NCBI RefSeq assembly: GCF_000022065.1
Contig: NC_011898.1
Coordinates: forward strand, 1,200,001 to 1,264,000
From: Ruminiclostridium cellulolyticum H10
GTDB taxonomy: Bacteria; Bacillota; Clostridia; Acetivibrionales; DSM-1351
Direction: 5' to 3'
Length of the DNA stretch: 64,000 nt
Shown here: positions 1-9,300 of the stretch, one piece after another
Position numbering within the stretch: the first letter of the stretch is position 1
How the letters are laid out: every line of letters begins with the position of its first letter
Notes under the pieces: generated by a model
What the model was told of the DNA's origin: nothing
Database searches by the model: none
Seen by the model: the letters and a program-made list of their open reading frames with translations, nothing else
Translations under genes and position numbers: made by a program

Positions 1-1140
1 CTATGTATAGATGAATGTATGCAGCAGATCAGTGAAGAAAGTGATGATAGTCCCGAAAACAAAGCTGATAGCGGAAGTGTTGCATATATAATTTATACTT
101 CAGGCTCAACTGGTAGGCCAAAGGGAGTACAGGGACTACACAAGGGAATAATAAACCGTTGTAACTGGATGTGGAGGACATATCCTTATAAAGAGGAAGA
201 AATTTGCTGCCAGAAGACTGCGTTAAGCTTTGTAGATTCAATCTGTGAAATATTCAGTCCTCTCTTAAAGGGTATCAGGCTTGTAATTATTCCGGATGAG
301 ACATTGCTGGATGTACAGCATTTTGTAGATGAGCTTTCAGTAAGCAGAATTAGCAGAATTGTACTTGTTCCTTCGCTGCTTCAGGCGATGCTGGATACGG
401 TACCTGATATAGGAAAAAAGCTTTCTGAGCTAAAGCTATGGGTTACAAGCGGAGAAACCCTGAGAATTGAGCTTATGAAAAGGTTCAAGCAGAGTATACC
501 CAATGGCAGACTTATTAATATATACGGTTCTTCAGAGGTATCGGCAGATGTAACCTACTACGATACTGCTCTAGCAAGTGAAACATTGTCAAGAGTGCCC
601 ATAGGAAGACCAATAGATAATACTGAGATATACATACTTGACAGTAACAAGCAGCCAGTCCCTATTGGGGTAGCAGGAGAATTGTATGTTGCAGGAGACG
701 GGTTGGCAAAGGGTTACTTAAATCGTCCAGAGCTTACCGAAGAAAGGTTTGTTCCAAACCCATATGATACCTCTGGCTTGATGTATAGAATGGGAGATAT
801 GGCAAGGTATTTGCCTGATGGCAATATAGAGTACCTGGGAAGAGGAGACAATCAAGTAAAGATAAGGGGTATACGTGTAGAATTAGGTGAAATAGAGAGT
901 GTACTGTTAAAGTTTCCTTCTGTTAAGGAGGCAGTGGTTGTAAGCTACGGAGAGCTAAAGGGAGATGTAAGGCTAGCAGCATATATAGTTCCAGATGTAA
1001 CGGTACCGGAAGTTGATGAACTGAGGAGCTTTATTAGAGGATATCTGCCGGAATACATGATACCTGTAAGTATAAACTTTGTTGAACATATTCCTTTATT
1101 GCCAAACGGCAAGATTGATAAGAAGAGTTTGCCTGATCCG
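1..1140 (+). repeat. Direct repeat copy 1: adenylation-domain duplication
   Basis: Bases 1-1140 match bases 3181-4320 at a constant offset of 3180 bp (1060 codons, one NRPS module). Counting by eye I find about 20 mismatches in 1140 bases. Identity stops sharply just after the LPNGKIDKK motif, at about 1145. The left limit is outside the window. This is the signature of recent module duplication or gene conversion. Confidence 0.95.
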
Positions 1141-4100
1141 GAGTTATTTAATTTTAAAGAAATGAGTTATATAGCTCCTAGAAATTCTTTGGAAGAAATG
1201 GTTGCATGTATAGTTTCCGGTGTTCTTAATATAGAGAAAGTGGGTATTTACGACAACTTTTTTGATCTTGGAGGACATTCATTACTTGCAACACAAGTAA
1301 TCTCACGTATAAGAAGGGAATTCAGTATAGATATATCATTACAAAGTTTTTTTGAAAAACCAAATATTGTGAACTTAGTAGAATTAATACAAAATTCCCT
1401 TGAAATGAGTAATTATGGAAAAGGTAGAACTATACAAAGGGTATCAAGAGATACAGCTTTACCACTATCTTTTGCACAACAGAGGATATGGTTCTTGGAA
1501 CAGCTTGAACCGGCTAGCTCAACCTATAATATACCAATGGCAGTAGGGCTGCACGGGAGTCTTAACACAGAAGCACTTGAGCAAAGCTTGAATGAAATTA
1601 TAAAACGCCACGAGGTGATGCGTACCACCTTTAGAGAAGTGAATGAACAGCTTGTACAGGTTATTGCTCCTGAGCTTATTATAAAGCTGAATATAGAGAG
1701 CTTTGAACATATAGATCAAGCAATAAGAGAGGAAAAAGCATTACAGTATATTCGTGAACAAGCATGTGTACCATTTAAATTATCAGAAGGATATCTGTTC
1801 CACTTAAACTTAGTAAAAATAGACAAAGAATATTATATTTTACTATTAGTTTTACATCATGCTATTTCTGACGGTTGGTCTAAGGGAGTACTTGTAAGGG
1901 AATTGACAGATTTATACCAGTTCCATTCATCCGGAAAGCCTTCAATGTTAAAGGAGCTAAACATACAGTATGCTGACTACGCCGTTTGGCAAAGAGAGTG
2001 GCTTCAAGGGGAAGTGCTTAAGAAACAATTGGATTATTGGAAGGAAAAGCTGGGCGGGCGATTACCTGTTCTGGAGCTTCCCTATGACCATACAAGGCCT
2101 GCTGTACAGTCCTTCAAGGGTAAAACATATGATTTACAGCTATCCAGACAACTTTCTGATTCTTTAAGGGTACTGTCACGTAAAGAGGGATGTACTCTTT
2201 TCATGCTTCTGCTTTCAGCGTTTCAGGTAATGCTTTATCTCTACACAGGAGAAGAGGACATCCCCATTGGTTCACCTATAGCAGGAAGAAATACCTCCGA
2301 TACTGAGGACTTAATAGGCTTTTTTATAAATACATTGGTTTTTAGAGGGGATTTATCAGGAGATCCATCATATAGCCAGCTAATAAGAAGGATTAAGGAA
2401 ACTTCACTTGAAGCCTATGCTCATCAGGATATACCATTTGACAGAATTGTAGAAGAATTAAAACCAAGTCGTGATTTGAGCAGGCAGCCATTGTTCCAGA
2501 TTATGCTGATACTTCAGAATACACCTATGGATGAAGTGAAGCTGGATGATATAAGTATAAATTCTATTCAGGTAGAAAGTGGAACCTCAAAATTCGATTT
2601 GACACTGGAATTATATGATGATGATGAAATATGGGGTTGGTTTGAGTACAGTACAGACCTGTTTGAAGAAAGTACTGTAGAGCGTATGACTAAGCATTTT
2701 ATAAAGCTGCTTGAGGGAATAGTCCAAAATCCCAAGGAGAGGATTTCTAAGATTCCTCTTATGGGGGAAGATGAAAAAACACTTGTACTAGAGGCTTGGA
2801 ACAGAACCGAGAGAGATTATCCCAATGAATGTATTCATACTATGTTTGAAAAGCAGGCCAAGGCTGCTCCAGATGCCTGTGCCATAATGTATCGTGGAGA
2901 ACACTATACTTATGGTCAGCTTGACAGTCTATCAAGCCGTATTGCAAATTACCTTGTCAAGCAGGGGCTACATACCGGTGAACCTGTAGGTGTTTCAATA
3001 GAACGCTCACCTGAGGCGGTAGCCTGTATACTGGGAATCCTTAAAGCGGGTGGAGCGTATGTGCCACTGGATCCCTCTTATCCTAAAGAGCGTATAGCTT
3101 TTATGCTGGAGGATTCGGGGCTAAAGCTTGTACTTACCAAAAAGGACATATTGAAGGGCGTAGAAACTAACGCCGTTATGCTATGTATAGATGAATGTAT
3201 GCAGCAGATCAGTGAGGAAAGTGATGATAGTCCCGAAAACAAAGCTGATAGCGGAAGTGTTGCATATATAATTTATACTTCAGGCTCAACTGGTAAGCCA
3301 AAGGGAGTACAGGGACTACACAAGGGAATAATAAACCGTTGTAACTGGATGTGGAGGACATATCCTTATAAAGAGGAAGAAATTTGCTGCCAGAAGACTG
3401 CGTTAAGCTTTGTAGATTCAATCTGTGAAATATTCAGTCCTCTCTTAAAGGGTATCAGGCTTGTAATTATTCCGGATGAGACATTGCTGGATGTACAGCA
3501 TTTTGTAGATGAGCTTTCAGTAAGCAGAATTAGCAGAATAGTCCTTGTTCCTTCGCTGCTTCAGGCGATGCTGGATACGGTACCTGATATAGGAAAAAAG
3601 CTTTCTGAGCTAAAGCTATGGGTTACAAGCGGAGAAACCCTGAGAATTGAGCTTATGAAAAGGTTCAAGCAGAGTATACCCAATGGCAGACTTATTAATA
3701 TATACGGTTCTTCAGAGGTATCGGCAGATGCAACCTACTACGATACTGCTCTAGCAAGTGAAACATTGTCAAGAGTGCCCATAGGAAGACCAATAGATAA
3801 TACTGAGATATACATACTTGACAGTAACAAGCAGCTAGTCCCTATTGGTGTTGCAGGAGAATTGTATGTTGCAGGAGACGGGTTGGCAAAGGGCTACTTA
3901 AATCGTCCAGAGCTTACCAAAGAAAGGTTTGTTCCAAACCCATATGATACCTCTGGCTTGATGTATAGAATGGGAGATATGGCAAGGTATTTGCCTGATG
4001 GCAATATAGAGTACCTGGGAAGAGGAGACAATCAAGTAAAGATAAGGGGTATACGTGTAGAATCAGGTGAAATAGAGAGTGTACTGTTAAAGTTTCCTTC

Positions 4101-4671
4101 TGTTAAGGAGGCAGTGGTTGTAAGCTACGGAGAGGCAAAGGGAGATGTAAGGCTAGCAGCATATATAGTTCCAAACGTAACGGTACCGGAAGTTGATGAA
4201 CTGAGGAGCTTTATTAGAGGATATCTGTCGGAATACATGATACCTGCAAGTATAAACTTTGTTGAACATATGCCTTTATTACCAAACGGCAAGATTGATA
4301 AGAAGAGTTTGCCTAATCCGGAGTTGCTAAAAGGTCAATTGGAATTTACTCCTCCCTGTTCAGAGATAGAAAAAGAAATAGCTCAGATGTGGAATGAAGT
4401 ATTGGGAGTAAAAGAATCAGGGATTAATAATAGCTTTTTTGACATGGGTGGACACTCACTTATGGCTACGCAATTAATATCAAGGATACGCTTAAAATTT
4501 GGAGTAGATTTGCAACTTAAAAGTTTTTTTAGTTCGCCTACAATCAAGAGTATTGCAAAATCAGTAGAAGACCAAATTTTAATGGATGCAAGCAGTGATC
4601 AAATAAATGATGTACTTAATCTGCTTGAGGAGCTTAGTGAAGAAGATATTTTAAATATGCTTGATTACTAA
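1..4671 (+). CDS. Nonribosomal peptide synthetase, 5'-truncated (A-PCP-C-A-PCP)
   Basis: The frame is open from base 1, so the gene starts upstream of the window. Counting codons from base 1, the order is: an adenylation (A) domain entered before its A3 motif YTSGSTGRPKG and ending at LPNGKIDKK; a carrier domain (LGGHS, Ser427); a condensation domain with intact HHAISDG (His619/His620); a second complete A domain (A3 YTSGSTGKPKG); and a carrier domain (GGHS, Ser1486). The tail LLEELSEEDILNML may be a docking helix. Aligned by eye to GrsA-PheA, both A domains give V235 D236 C239 V278 V299 S301 I322 A330 D331 K517. Asp235, which normally binds the alpha-amino group, is replaced by Val with Asp one position later, as in beta-alanine-activating domains (recalled code VDWVISLADK). 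I infer two successive beta-alanine residues. The two A domains are about 98% identical in DNA. Core A8 of the second reads RVESGEIE, where Leu is usual. Confidence 0.93.
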   Translation, partial: LCIDECMQQISEESDDSPENKADSGSVAYIIYTSGSTGRPKGVQGLHKGIINRCNWMWRTYPYKEEEICCQKTALSFVDSICEIFSPLLKGIRLVIIPDETLLDVQHFVDELSVSRISRIVLVPSLLQAMLDTVPDIGKKLSELKLWVTSGETLRIELMKRFKQSIPNGRLINIYGSSEVSADVTYYDTALASETLSRVPIGRPIDNTEIYILDSNKQPVPIGVAGELYVAGDGLAKGYLNRPELTEERFVPNPYDTSGLMYRMGDMARYLPDGNIEYLGRGDNQVKIRGIRVELGEIESVLLKFPSVKEAVVVSYGELKGDVRLAAYIVPDVTVPEVDELRSFIRGYLPEYMIPVSINFVEHIPLLPNGKIDKKSLPDPELFNFKEMSYIAPRNSLEEMVACIVSGVLNIEKVGIYDNFFDLGGHSLLATQVISRIRREFSIDISLQSFFEKPNIVNLVELIQNSLEMSNYGKGRTIQRVSRDTALPLSFAQQRIWFLEQLEPASSTYNIPMAVGLHGSLNTEALEQSLNEIIKRHEVMRTTFREVNEQLVQVIAPELIIKLNIESFEHIDQAIREEKALQYIREQACVPFKLSEGYLFHLNLVKIDKEYYILLLVLHHAISDGWSKGVLVRELTDLYQFHSSGKPSMLKELNIQYADYAVWQREWLQGEVLKKQLDYWKEKLGGRLPVLELPYDHTRPAVQSFKGKTYDLQLSRQLSDSLRVLSRKEGCTLFMLLLSAFQVMLYLYTGEEDIPIGSPIAGRNTSDTEDLIGFFINTLVFRGDLSGDPSYSQLIRRIKETSLEAYAHQDIPFDRIVEELKPSRDLSRQPLFQIMLILQNTPMDEVKLDDISINSIQVESGTSKFDLTLELYDDDEIWGWFEYSTDLFEESTVERMTKHFIKLLEGIVQNPKERISKIPLMGEDEKTLVLEAWNRTERDYPNECIHTMFEKQAKAAPDACAIMYRGEHYTYGQLDSLSSRIANYLVKQGLHTGEPVGVSIERSPEAVACILGILKAGGAYVPLDPSYPKERIAFMLEDSGLKLVLTKKDILKGVETNAVMLCIDECMQQISEESDDSPENKADSGSVAYIIYTSGSTGKPKGVQGLHKGIINRCNWMWRTYPYKEEEICCQKTALSFVDSICEIFSPLLKGIRLVIIPDETLLDVQHFVDELSVSRISRIVLVPSLLQAMLDTVPDIGKKLSELKLWVTSGETLRIELMKRFKQSIPNGRLINIYGSSEVSADATYYDTALASETLSRVPIGRPIDNTEIYILDSNKQLVPIGVAGELYVAGDGLAKGYLNRPELTKERFVPNPYDTSGLMYRMGDMARYLPDGNIEYLGRGDNQVKIRGIRVESGEIESVLLKFPSVKEAVVVSYGEAKGDVRLAAYIVPNVTVPEVDELRSFIRGYLSEYMIPASINFVEHMPLLPNGKIDKKSLPNPELLKGQLEFTPPCSEIEKEIAQMWNEVLGVKESGINNSFFDMGGHSLMATQLISRIRLKFGVDLQLKSFFSSPTIKSIAKSVEDQILMDASSDQINDVLNLLEELSEEDILNMLDY
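3181..4320 (+). repeat. Direct repeat copy 2: adenylation-domain duplication
   Basis: Second copy of the repeat at 1-1140. Differences cluster in the 3' half (about 14 of 20 fall after 3840), so the 5' half was homogenised more recently or is under stronger constraint. The carrier domains after the two copies are clearly different in sequence, so only the A domain was copied or converted, not the whole module. Confidence 0.95.
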
Positions 4672-4711
4672 CAGCAAGCAAGATGTTATTAAATCCGGGA
4701 AGGTGATATAT

Positions 4712-6337
4712 ATGGAGCTGACATTTAACCCGCAAAATTTTTCTCCAGAGGAAACGCAAAGCGGTGAAACAAAAAAAGAAATACTTGATCTGTTTTCCGT
4801 AACAGATAGTAGTTTGTTGAAGGCTAGAAATGAAACAGATAGAAGGGTTTCAGAAGTAATAAATGAATTTATAGGTGGAAGTGAAGTAAGCACCGATGTC
4901 AGGTTAAATGATTTGCTGACAAACTTTTGTAAAAGCGAAATACCTGATAAACCGTTAAATGTGGACGAGTACATTGCATTTTTTAACAAAAATATAATAC
5001 GTCATTCTACGCGTACTTCTTCACCCAGATATATAGGGCACATGACTTCGGCACTTCCTTATTTCATTAAGCCACTTGCTGGCTTAATCGTTACACTCAA
5101 TCAGAACGTTGTAAAAGCAGAAACAGCAAAGGTGCTAACTCCATACGAACGTCAAGTAATCGCTATGTTGCATAGGGCAATTTATCAATTTGATTCGGAT
5201 TTCTATAATCATCACATTCAAAATAGGGAAAGTGTGCTGGGAATACTGACCTCAGGAGGGACTATAGCAAACCTTACAGCATTATGGTGTGCCCGTAATA
5301 GTGCGTTAGGCCCGTGTGAAGGCTTTAATGGAGTAGAAAAGGAAGGTATGGATGCAGCTCTGAAATTTTATGGGTACAAGGATGCTGTTATTATAGGCTC
5401 TGCTATGATGCATTATTCCTTTGAGAAAGCTGCAGATCTACTGGGTATAGGGTCTAATAACAGCATCAAGATACCTGTAGATAAAAATAATCATATAGAT
5501 TTATCTGAATTACGTAAAACTGTGGAGGAATGCCATAGGAAAAGAAGGCTTATCATAGCCATAATAGCTAATGCAGGTACAACGGACTGTGGTGCAATAG
5601 ATCCAATAGAGAGAGTTGCTGAAATTGCTTATAAAGAAGGATGCCACTTCCATGTTGACGCTGCATGGGGAGGACCCCTTTTATTTTCTGACAAGTATAG
5701 AAATAGGCTTAAGGGAATTGAACTGGCAGACTCAGTCACAATTGACGGACATAAACAGCTTTATCTTCCCATGGGATTGGGGATGATTTTTATGCGTAAT
5801 CCACAGGCCGCAAAAAGCATTGAAAAAAATTCAAACTATATAATACGACGGGGGTCAATAGATCTTGGAAGGAGATCCCTTGAGGGCTCAAGGCCTGCTA
5901 TGTCAATATACTTACATGCGGCCCTCAATATAATAGCAAAGGGCGGGTATGAATTTCTTATAAATGAAGGCATAAAAAAGGCTGAATATATGGCGGGTCT
6001 AATTAAATCAATGAGGGAATTTGAGCTGCTTACAGAGCCTGATATGAATATGCTCCTATATCGCTTTATTCCTGAACGATTAAGAGGTAAAGCTGCGGAT
6101 CACATGCTTGATGATGCTGATAACGAAGTAATTAATAAATACAATGAACAACTTCAGAAGTTACAGCGCAATGGGGGGTATTCCTTTGTATCCCGTACAT
6201 CTTTTAGTTCAGAATTGTATCAAAACAAATCCCTTGTAGCTTTACGAGCAGTACTGGCAAATCCTCTTACTTGTGAAGCTAATATAAATGAGGTTATCAA
6301 CGATCAGCTAAATATAGCAAAACGTTTAAATTTATAA
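4712..6337 (+). CDS. panP: PLP-dependent decarboxylase, PanP-like (aspartate 1-decarboxylase)
   Basis: This is a 541-residue group II PLP decarboxylase. The pyridoxal lysine is K348 in DGHKQLYLP, preceded by the cofactor-binding HVDAAWGGP. The N-terminal part (SPRYIGHMTSALPYF, then ALNQN-like and ETAK segments) resembles the PanP family of pyridoxal aspartate 1-decarboxylases, which convert L-aspartate to beta-alanine; length also fits. The ATG at 4712 is preceded by GAAGGTG at good spacing. An upstream TTG at 4661 overlapping the NRPS stop is less likely. The position between two NRPS genes, directly after A domains with a beta-alanine-like code, suggests dedicated precursor supply. Alternatives in the same fold are glutamate or 2,4-diaminobutyrate decarboxylase; the latter would give diaminopropane. 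The family call is firm; the substrate is inferred. Confidence 0.85.
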   Translation: MELTFNPQNFSPEETQSGETKKEILDLFSVTDSSLLKARNETDRRVSEVINEFIGGSEVSTDVRLNDLLTNFCKSEIPDKPLNVDEYIAFFNKNIIRHSTRTSSPRYIGHMTSALPYFIKPLAGLIVTLNQNVVKAETAKVLTPYERQVIAMLHRAIYQFDSDFYNHHIQNRESVLGILTSGGTIANLTALWCARNSALGPCEGFNGVEKEGMDAALKFYGYKDAVIIGSAMMHYSFEKAADLLGIGSNNSIKIPVDKNNHIDLSELRKTVEECHRKRRLIIAIIANAGTTDCGAIDPIERVAEIAYKEGCHFHVDAAWGGPLLFSDKYRNRLKGIELADSVTIDGHKQLYLPMGLGMIFMRNPQAAKSIEKNSNYIIRRGSIDLGRRSLEGSRPAMSIYLHAALNIIAKGGYEFLINEGIKKAEYMAGLIKSMREFELLTEPDMNMLLYRFIPERLRGKAADHMLDDADNEVINKYNEQLQKLQRNGGYSFVSRTSFSSELYQNKSLVALRAVLANPLTCEANINEVINDQLNIAKRLNL

Positions 6338-6381
6338 AATGGCTACCATAAATCAATTTTACAATCGCGAGGTGTCATCAT

Positions 6382-9300
6382 ATGTCTGATAATAGATTGG
6401 AAATAATTAAACAGCTTTCGCCGGCAAAGAGGGAACTACTTATTAAGAAGCTTCGGAAAGAGGTTACAGAGAAAAAAGATCAGGGAATACCCAGATATAC
6501 CGGAGATAAACCTGCTCCGCTTTCGTTTTCTCAAGAGAGAATGTGGTTTCTGAATGAACTACAGCCTGATAATCCAGCATACAACATATTTTTTGCTGCA
6601 AGGATTAAAGGCATTCTGGAAATACCAGTACTACAAAAAAGCATAGATGAAATTATAAAGCACCATGAAGCTATGAGGATAGTAATTGGACTATCAGATG
6701 GAAAGCCTGTGCTTATAGAGACTCCGGCATTTAGTGTACCAATAAATTTTATAGATATAACAGATGTTGAACAGGAACTGCAAGAATCAACGATCAGAAT
6801 ACTTGCAACTGAGGAGGCCCAAAAAACCTTTGACCTTACAAAGAGTCCTCTTTTTAGTTTCACGCTTCTAAAGCAAAGTGAAAAAGAAAATGTTTTGTTC
6901 ATAAAAATGCATCATATTATATCAGATGGTTGGTCAATGCGTCTGTTTGTAAAAGAAATGTCAGAGTTATACGAAGGCTATAAGAACGGAAATCCTGTTA
7001 TACTACCTGAACTACCCATACAATATAGAGACTTTTCTTACTGGCAGCGAAATCGGCTAAAGGATAATTTAATGGAATCCCAAATGTTATATTGGAAGCA
7101 ACAACTTGGTAATTGTTCACATATACTGGAACTTCCAACGGATCATCCTCGTCCTATTTCTCAACGTTTTAAGGGAGCAATAAAAAGGTTTTCACTTTCA
7201 CCACAATTGGGGGAAACCATAAGGGAGCTTTGCAAAAGGGAGGGTGTCACTCTTTTTATGACATTGATATCTGCCTTTTATACACTGCTTTACCGTTATA
7301 CTTATCAGGAGGAAATAGTAGTTGGAACACCTATTGCTAATCGTAATTATTTTGAGACTGAAAGACTTATAGGTTGCTTTGTAAATACATTGGCTCTACG
7401 TACAGAACTGAATGGAGAAGATACGTTTAAGGAACTGTTATTACGTGTCCGTAATGTATGCCTTGGTGCTTACGCCAATCAGGATATGCCTTTTGACAAA
7501 TTGGTAGAGGTACTTCATCCTCAGAGAGACTTAAGCAGACAACCGATATTTCAGGTTATGTTTATTTTACAAAACACGCAAATTAACAAAATTGTACAGA
7601 GTGATTTTGATATAAGCCCAATACAGGTTGACAGTGGGGTAGCAAAGTTTGACCTTACTTTGGAGCTTTATGATGAGGATATAATAAATGGTTGGTTTGA
7701 GTATAATACAGACCTTTTTAATGAAGATACCATTGAGCGAATGATAGGACATTTAAAAAACATATTGGAAGGAGTAGTCAAGAACGTAGAACAACGTATA
7801 GCTGACATTGATATATTAGGCGAGAAAGAGCGTAGTATGCTACTGGAAGAATGGAACAATACAGAGTATGATTATCCGGAAAAACTCTGCCTGCATCAAC
7901 AATTCGAGAAGCAAGCAGAAAAGAACCCTGATGGGATTGCTGTAATATTTGAAGAACAACAGCTTACATATAAGGAATTAAACCTGCGTGTAAATCAACT
8001 GGCACACTATTTACGTAGGTTGGGGGTGGGACCTGACACCATTGTAGGAGTTCTGATGGATCGTTCCTTAGAGAGTGCAATAGCATTGGAGGGTATTCTC
8101 AAAGCAGGTGGAGCATATTTGCCATTTGATACCGATTGTCCTAAAGAACGTCTCACATTTATGCTTGAAGACGCACAGGTACCTATATTGGTTACTCAGG
8201 AAAGGCATATTGAAGCACTCAAAGATATAAATACAATAAAAATATGCATAGATGCCAATTATAATGAAATCTCAAAAGAAAGCATTGAAAACCCCGTTAA
8301 TATTGCATCAATGAATAATCTCGCTTATGTAATTTATACATCGGGTTCTACAGGTAAGCCAAAGGGTGCAAAGCTGCCGCATCTTGCATTGTTCAATAGA
8401 ATCAAGTGGGCACAGGGTAATTATAAATTAAATGCTACAGATCGGGTTTTACAAAAAACTCCTATGACCTTTGATGTATCTGTATGGGAATATTTCTGGC
8501 CTCTGGCTGTTGGTGCAGGCTTAGTTATGGCTCGTCCCGGAGGTCATAAGGACAGTGCATATCTGGTAGATGTGATTTCTGAGAAGAAAGTTACTACTAT
8601 ACAGTTTGTACCATCTATGCTAAGAGCATTCCTTGAAGAAAATGAAATTAAAAAAGCAAATTGTCTAAGAAGGGTTATCTCAGGGGGAGAAGCTTTATCA
8701 GTTGAGCTTCATGATAGATTTTTTGAAAAGCTTGATGTAGAACTACATAATCAATATGGTCCGACAGAAGCTGCCATTGATGTAACCTACTGGAAATGTT
8801 ATAAGGGGTGTAAACGGCATACTATACCTATTGGACATCCTCTGGCAAATACAAAGTTATACATACTTGATAAATATTTTAATCCGGTACCGATTGGAGT
8901 GCCGGGAGAATTACATATTTGTGGTGATGGACTTGCATCCGGATATCTAAACAGACCCGAGCTCACAAATGAGAAATTTATATCAAACCCTTTTAGTGAT
9001 AAACATGGGGGTAGACTGTATAAAACAGGTGATTTAGTTCGGTATGCCAATGATGGAAGCATTGAATTTATAGGTAGAATAGACCATCAGGTAAAAATAC
9101 GAGGTTTAAGAATAGAACTGGGAGAGATTGAAGCAATGCTGCTTCAGCATCCTGATGTACATGCATCTGCTGTAATTGTATGGGAAGGCTCAGAAGATGT
9201 AAAACGCCTTGTGGCTTACATTGTTATGGAAAGTGGAAAAGAGTTTAATACTACTGAATTGAGAAGCTATCTAAAGGCTAAACTTCCGGATTACATGGTC

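Noticed and set aside
29-3421. Two nearly identical 70-residue antisense reading frames (29-241 and 3209-3421)
   Set aside because: They are the complement of the duplicated A-domain DNA. Their similarity reflects the repeat, and they have no ribosome site.
4661-4711. TTG start for the decarboxylase overlapping the NRPS stop
   Set aside because: No ribosome site at the TTG, while the ATG at 4712 has GAAGGTG at proper spacing and gives the usual N-terminus.
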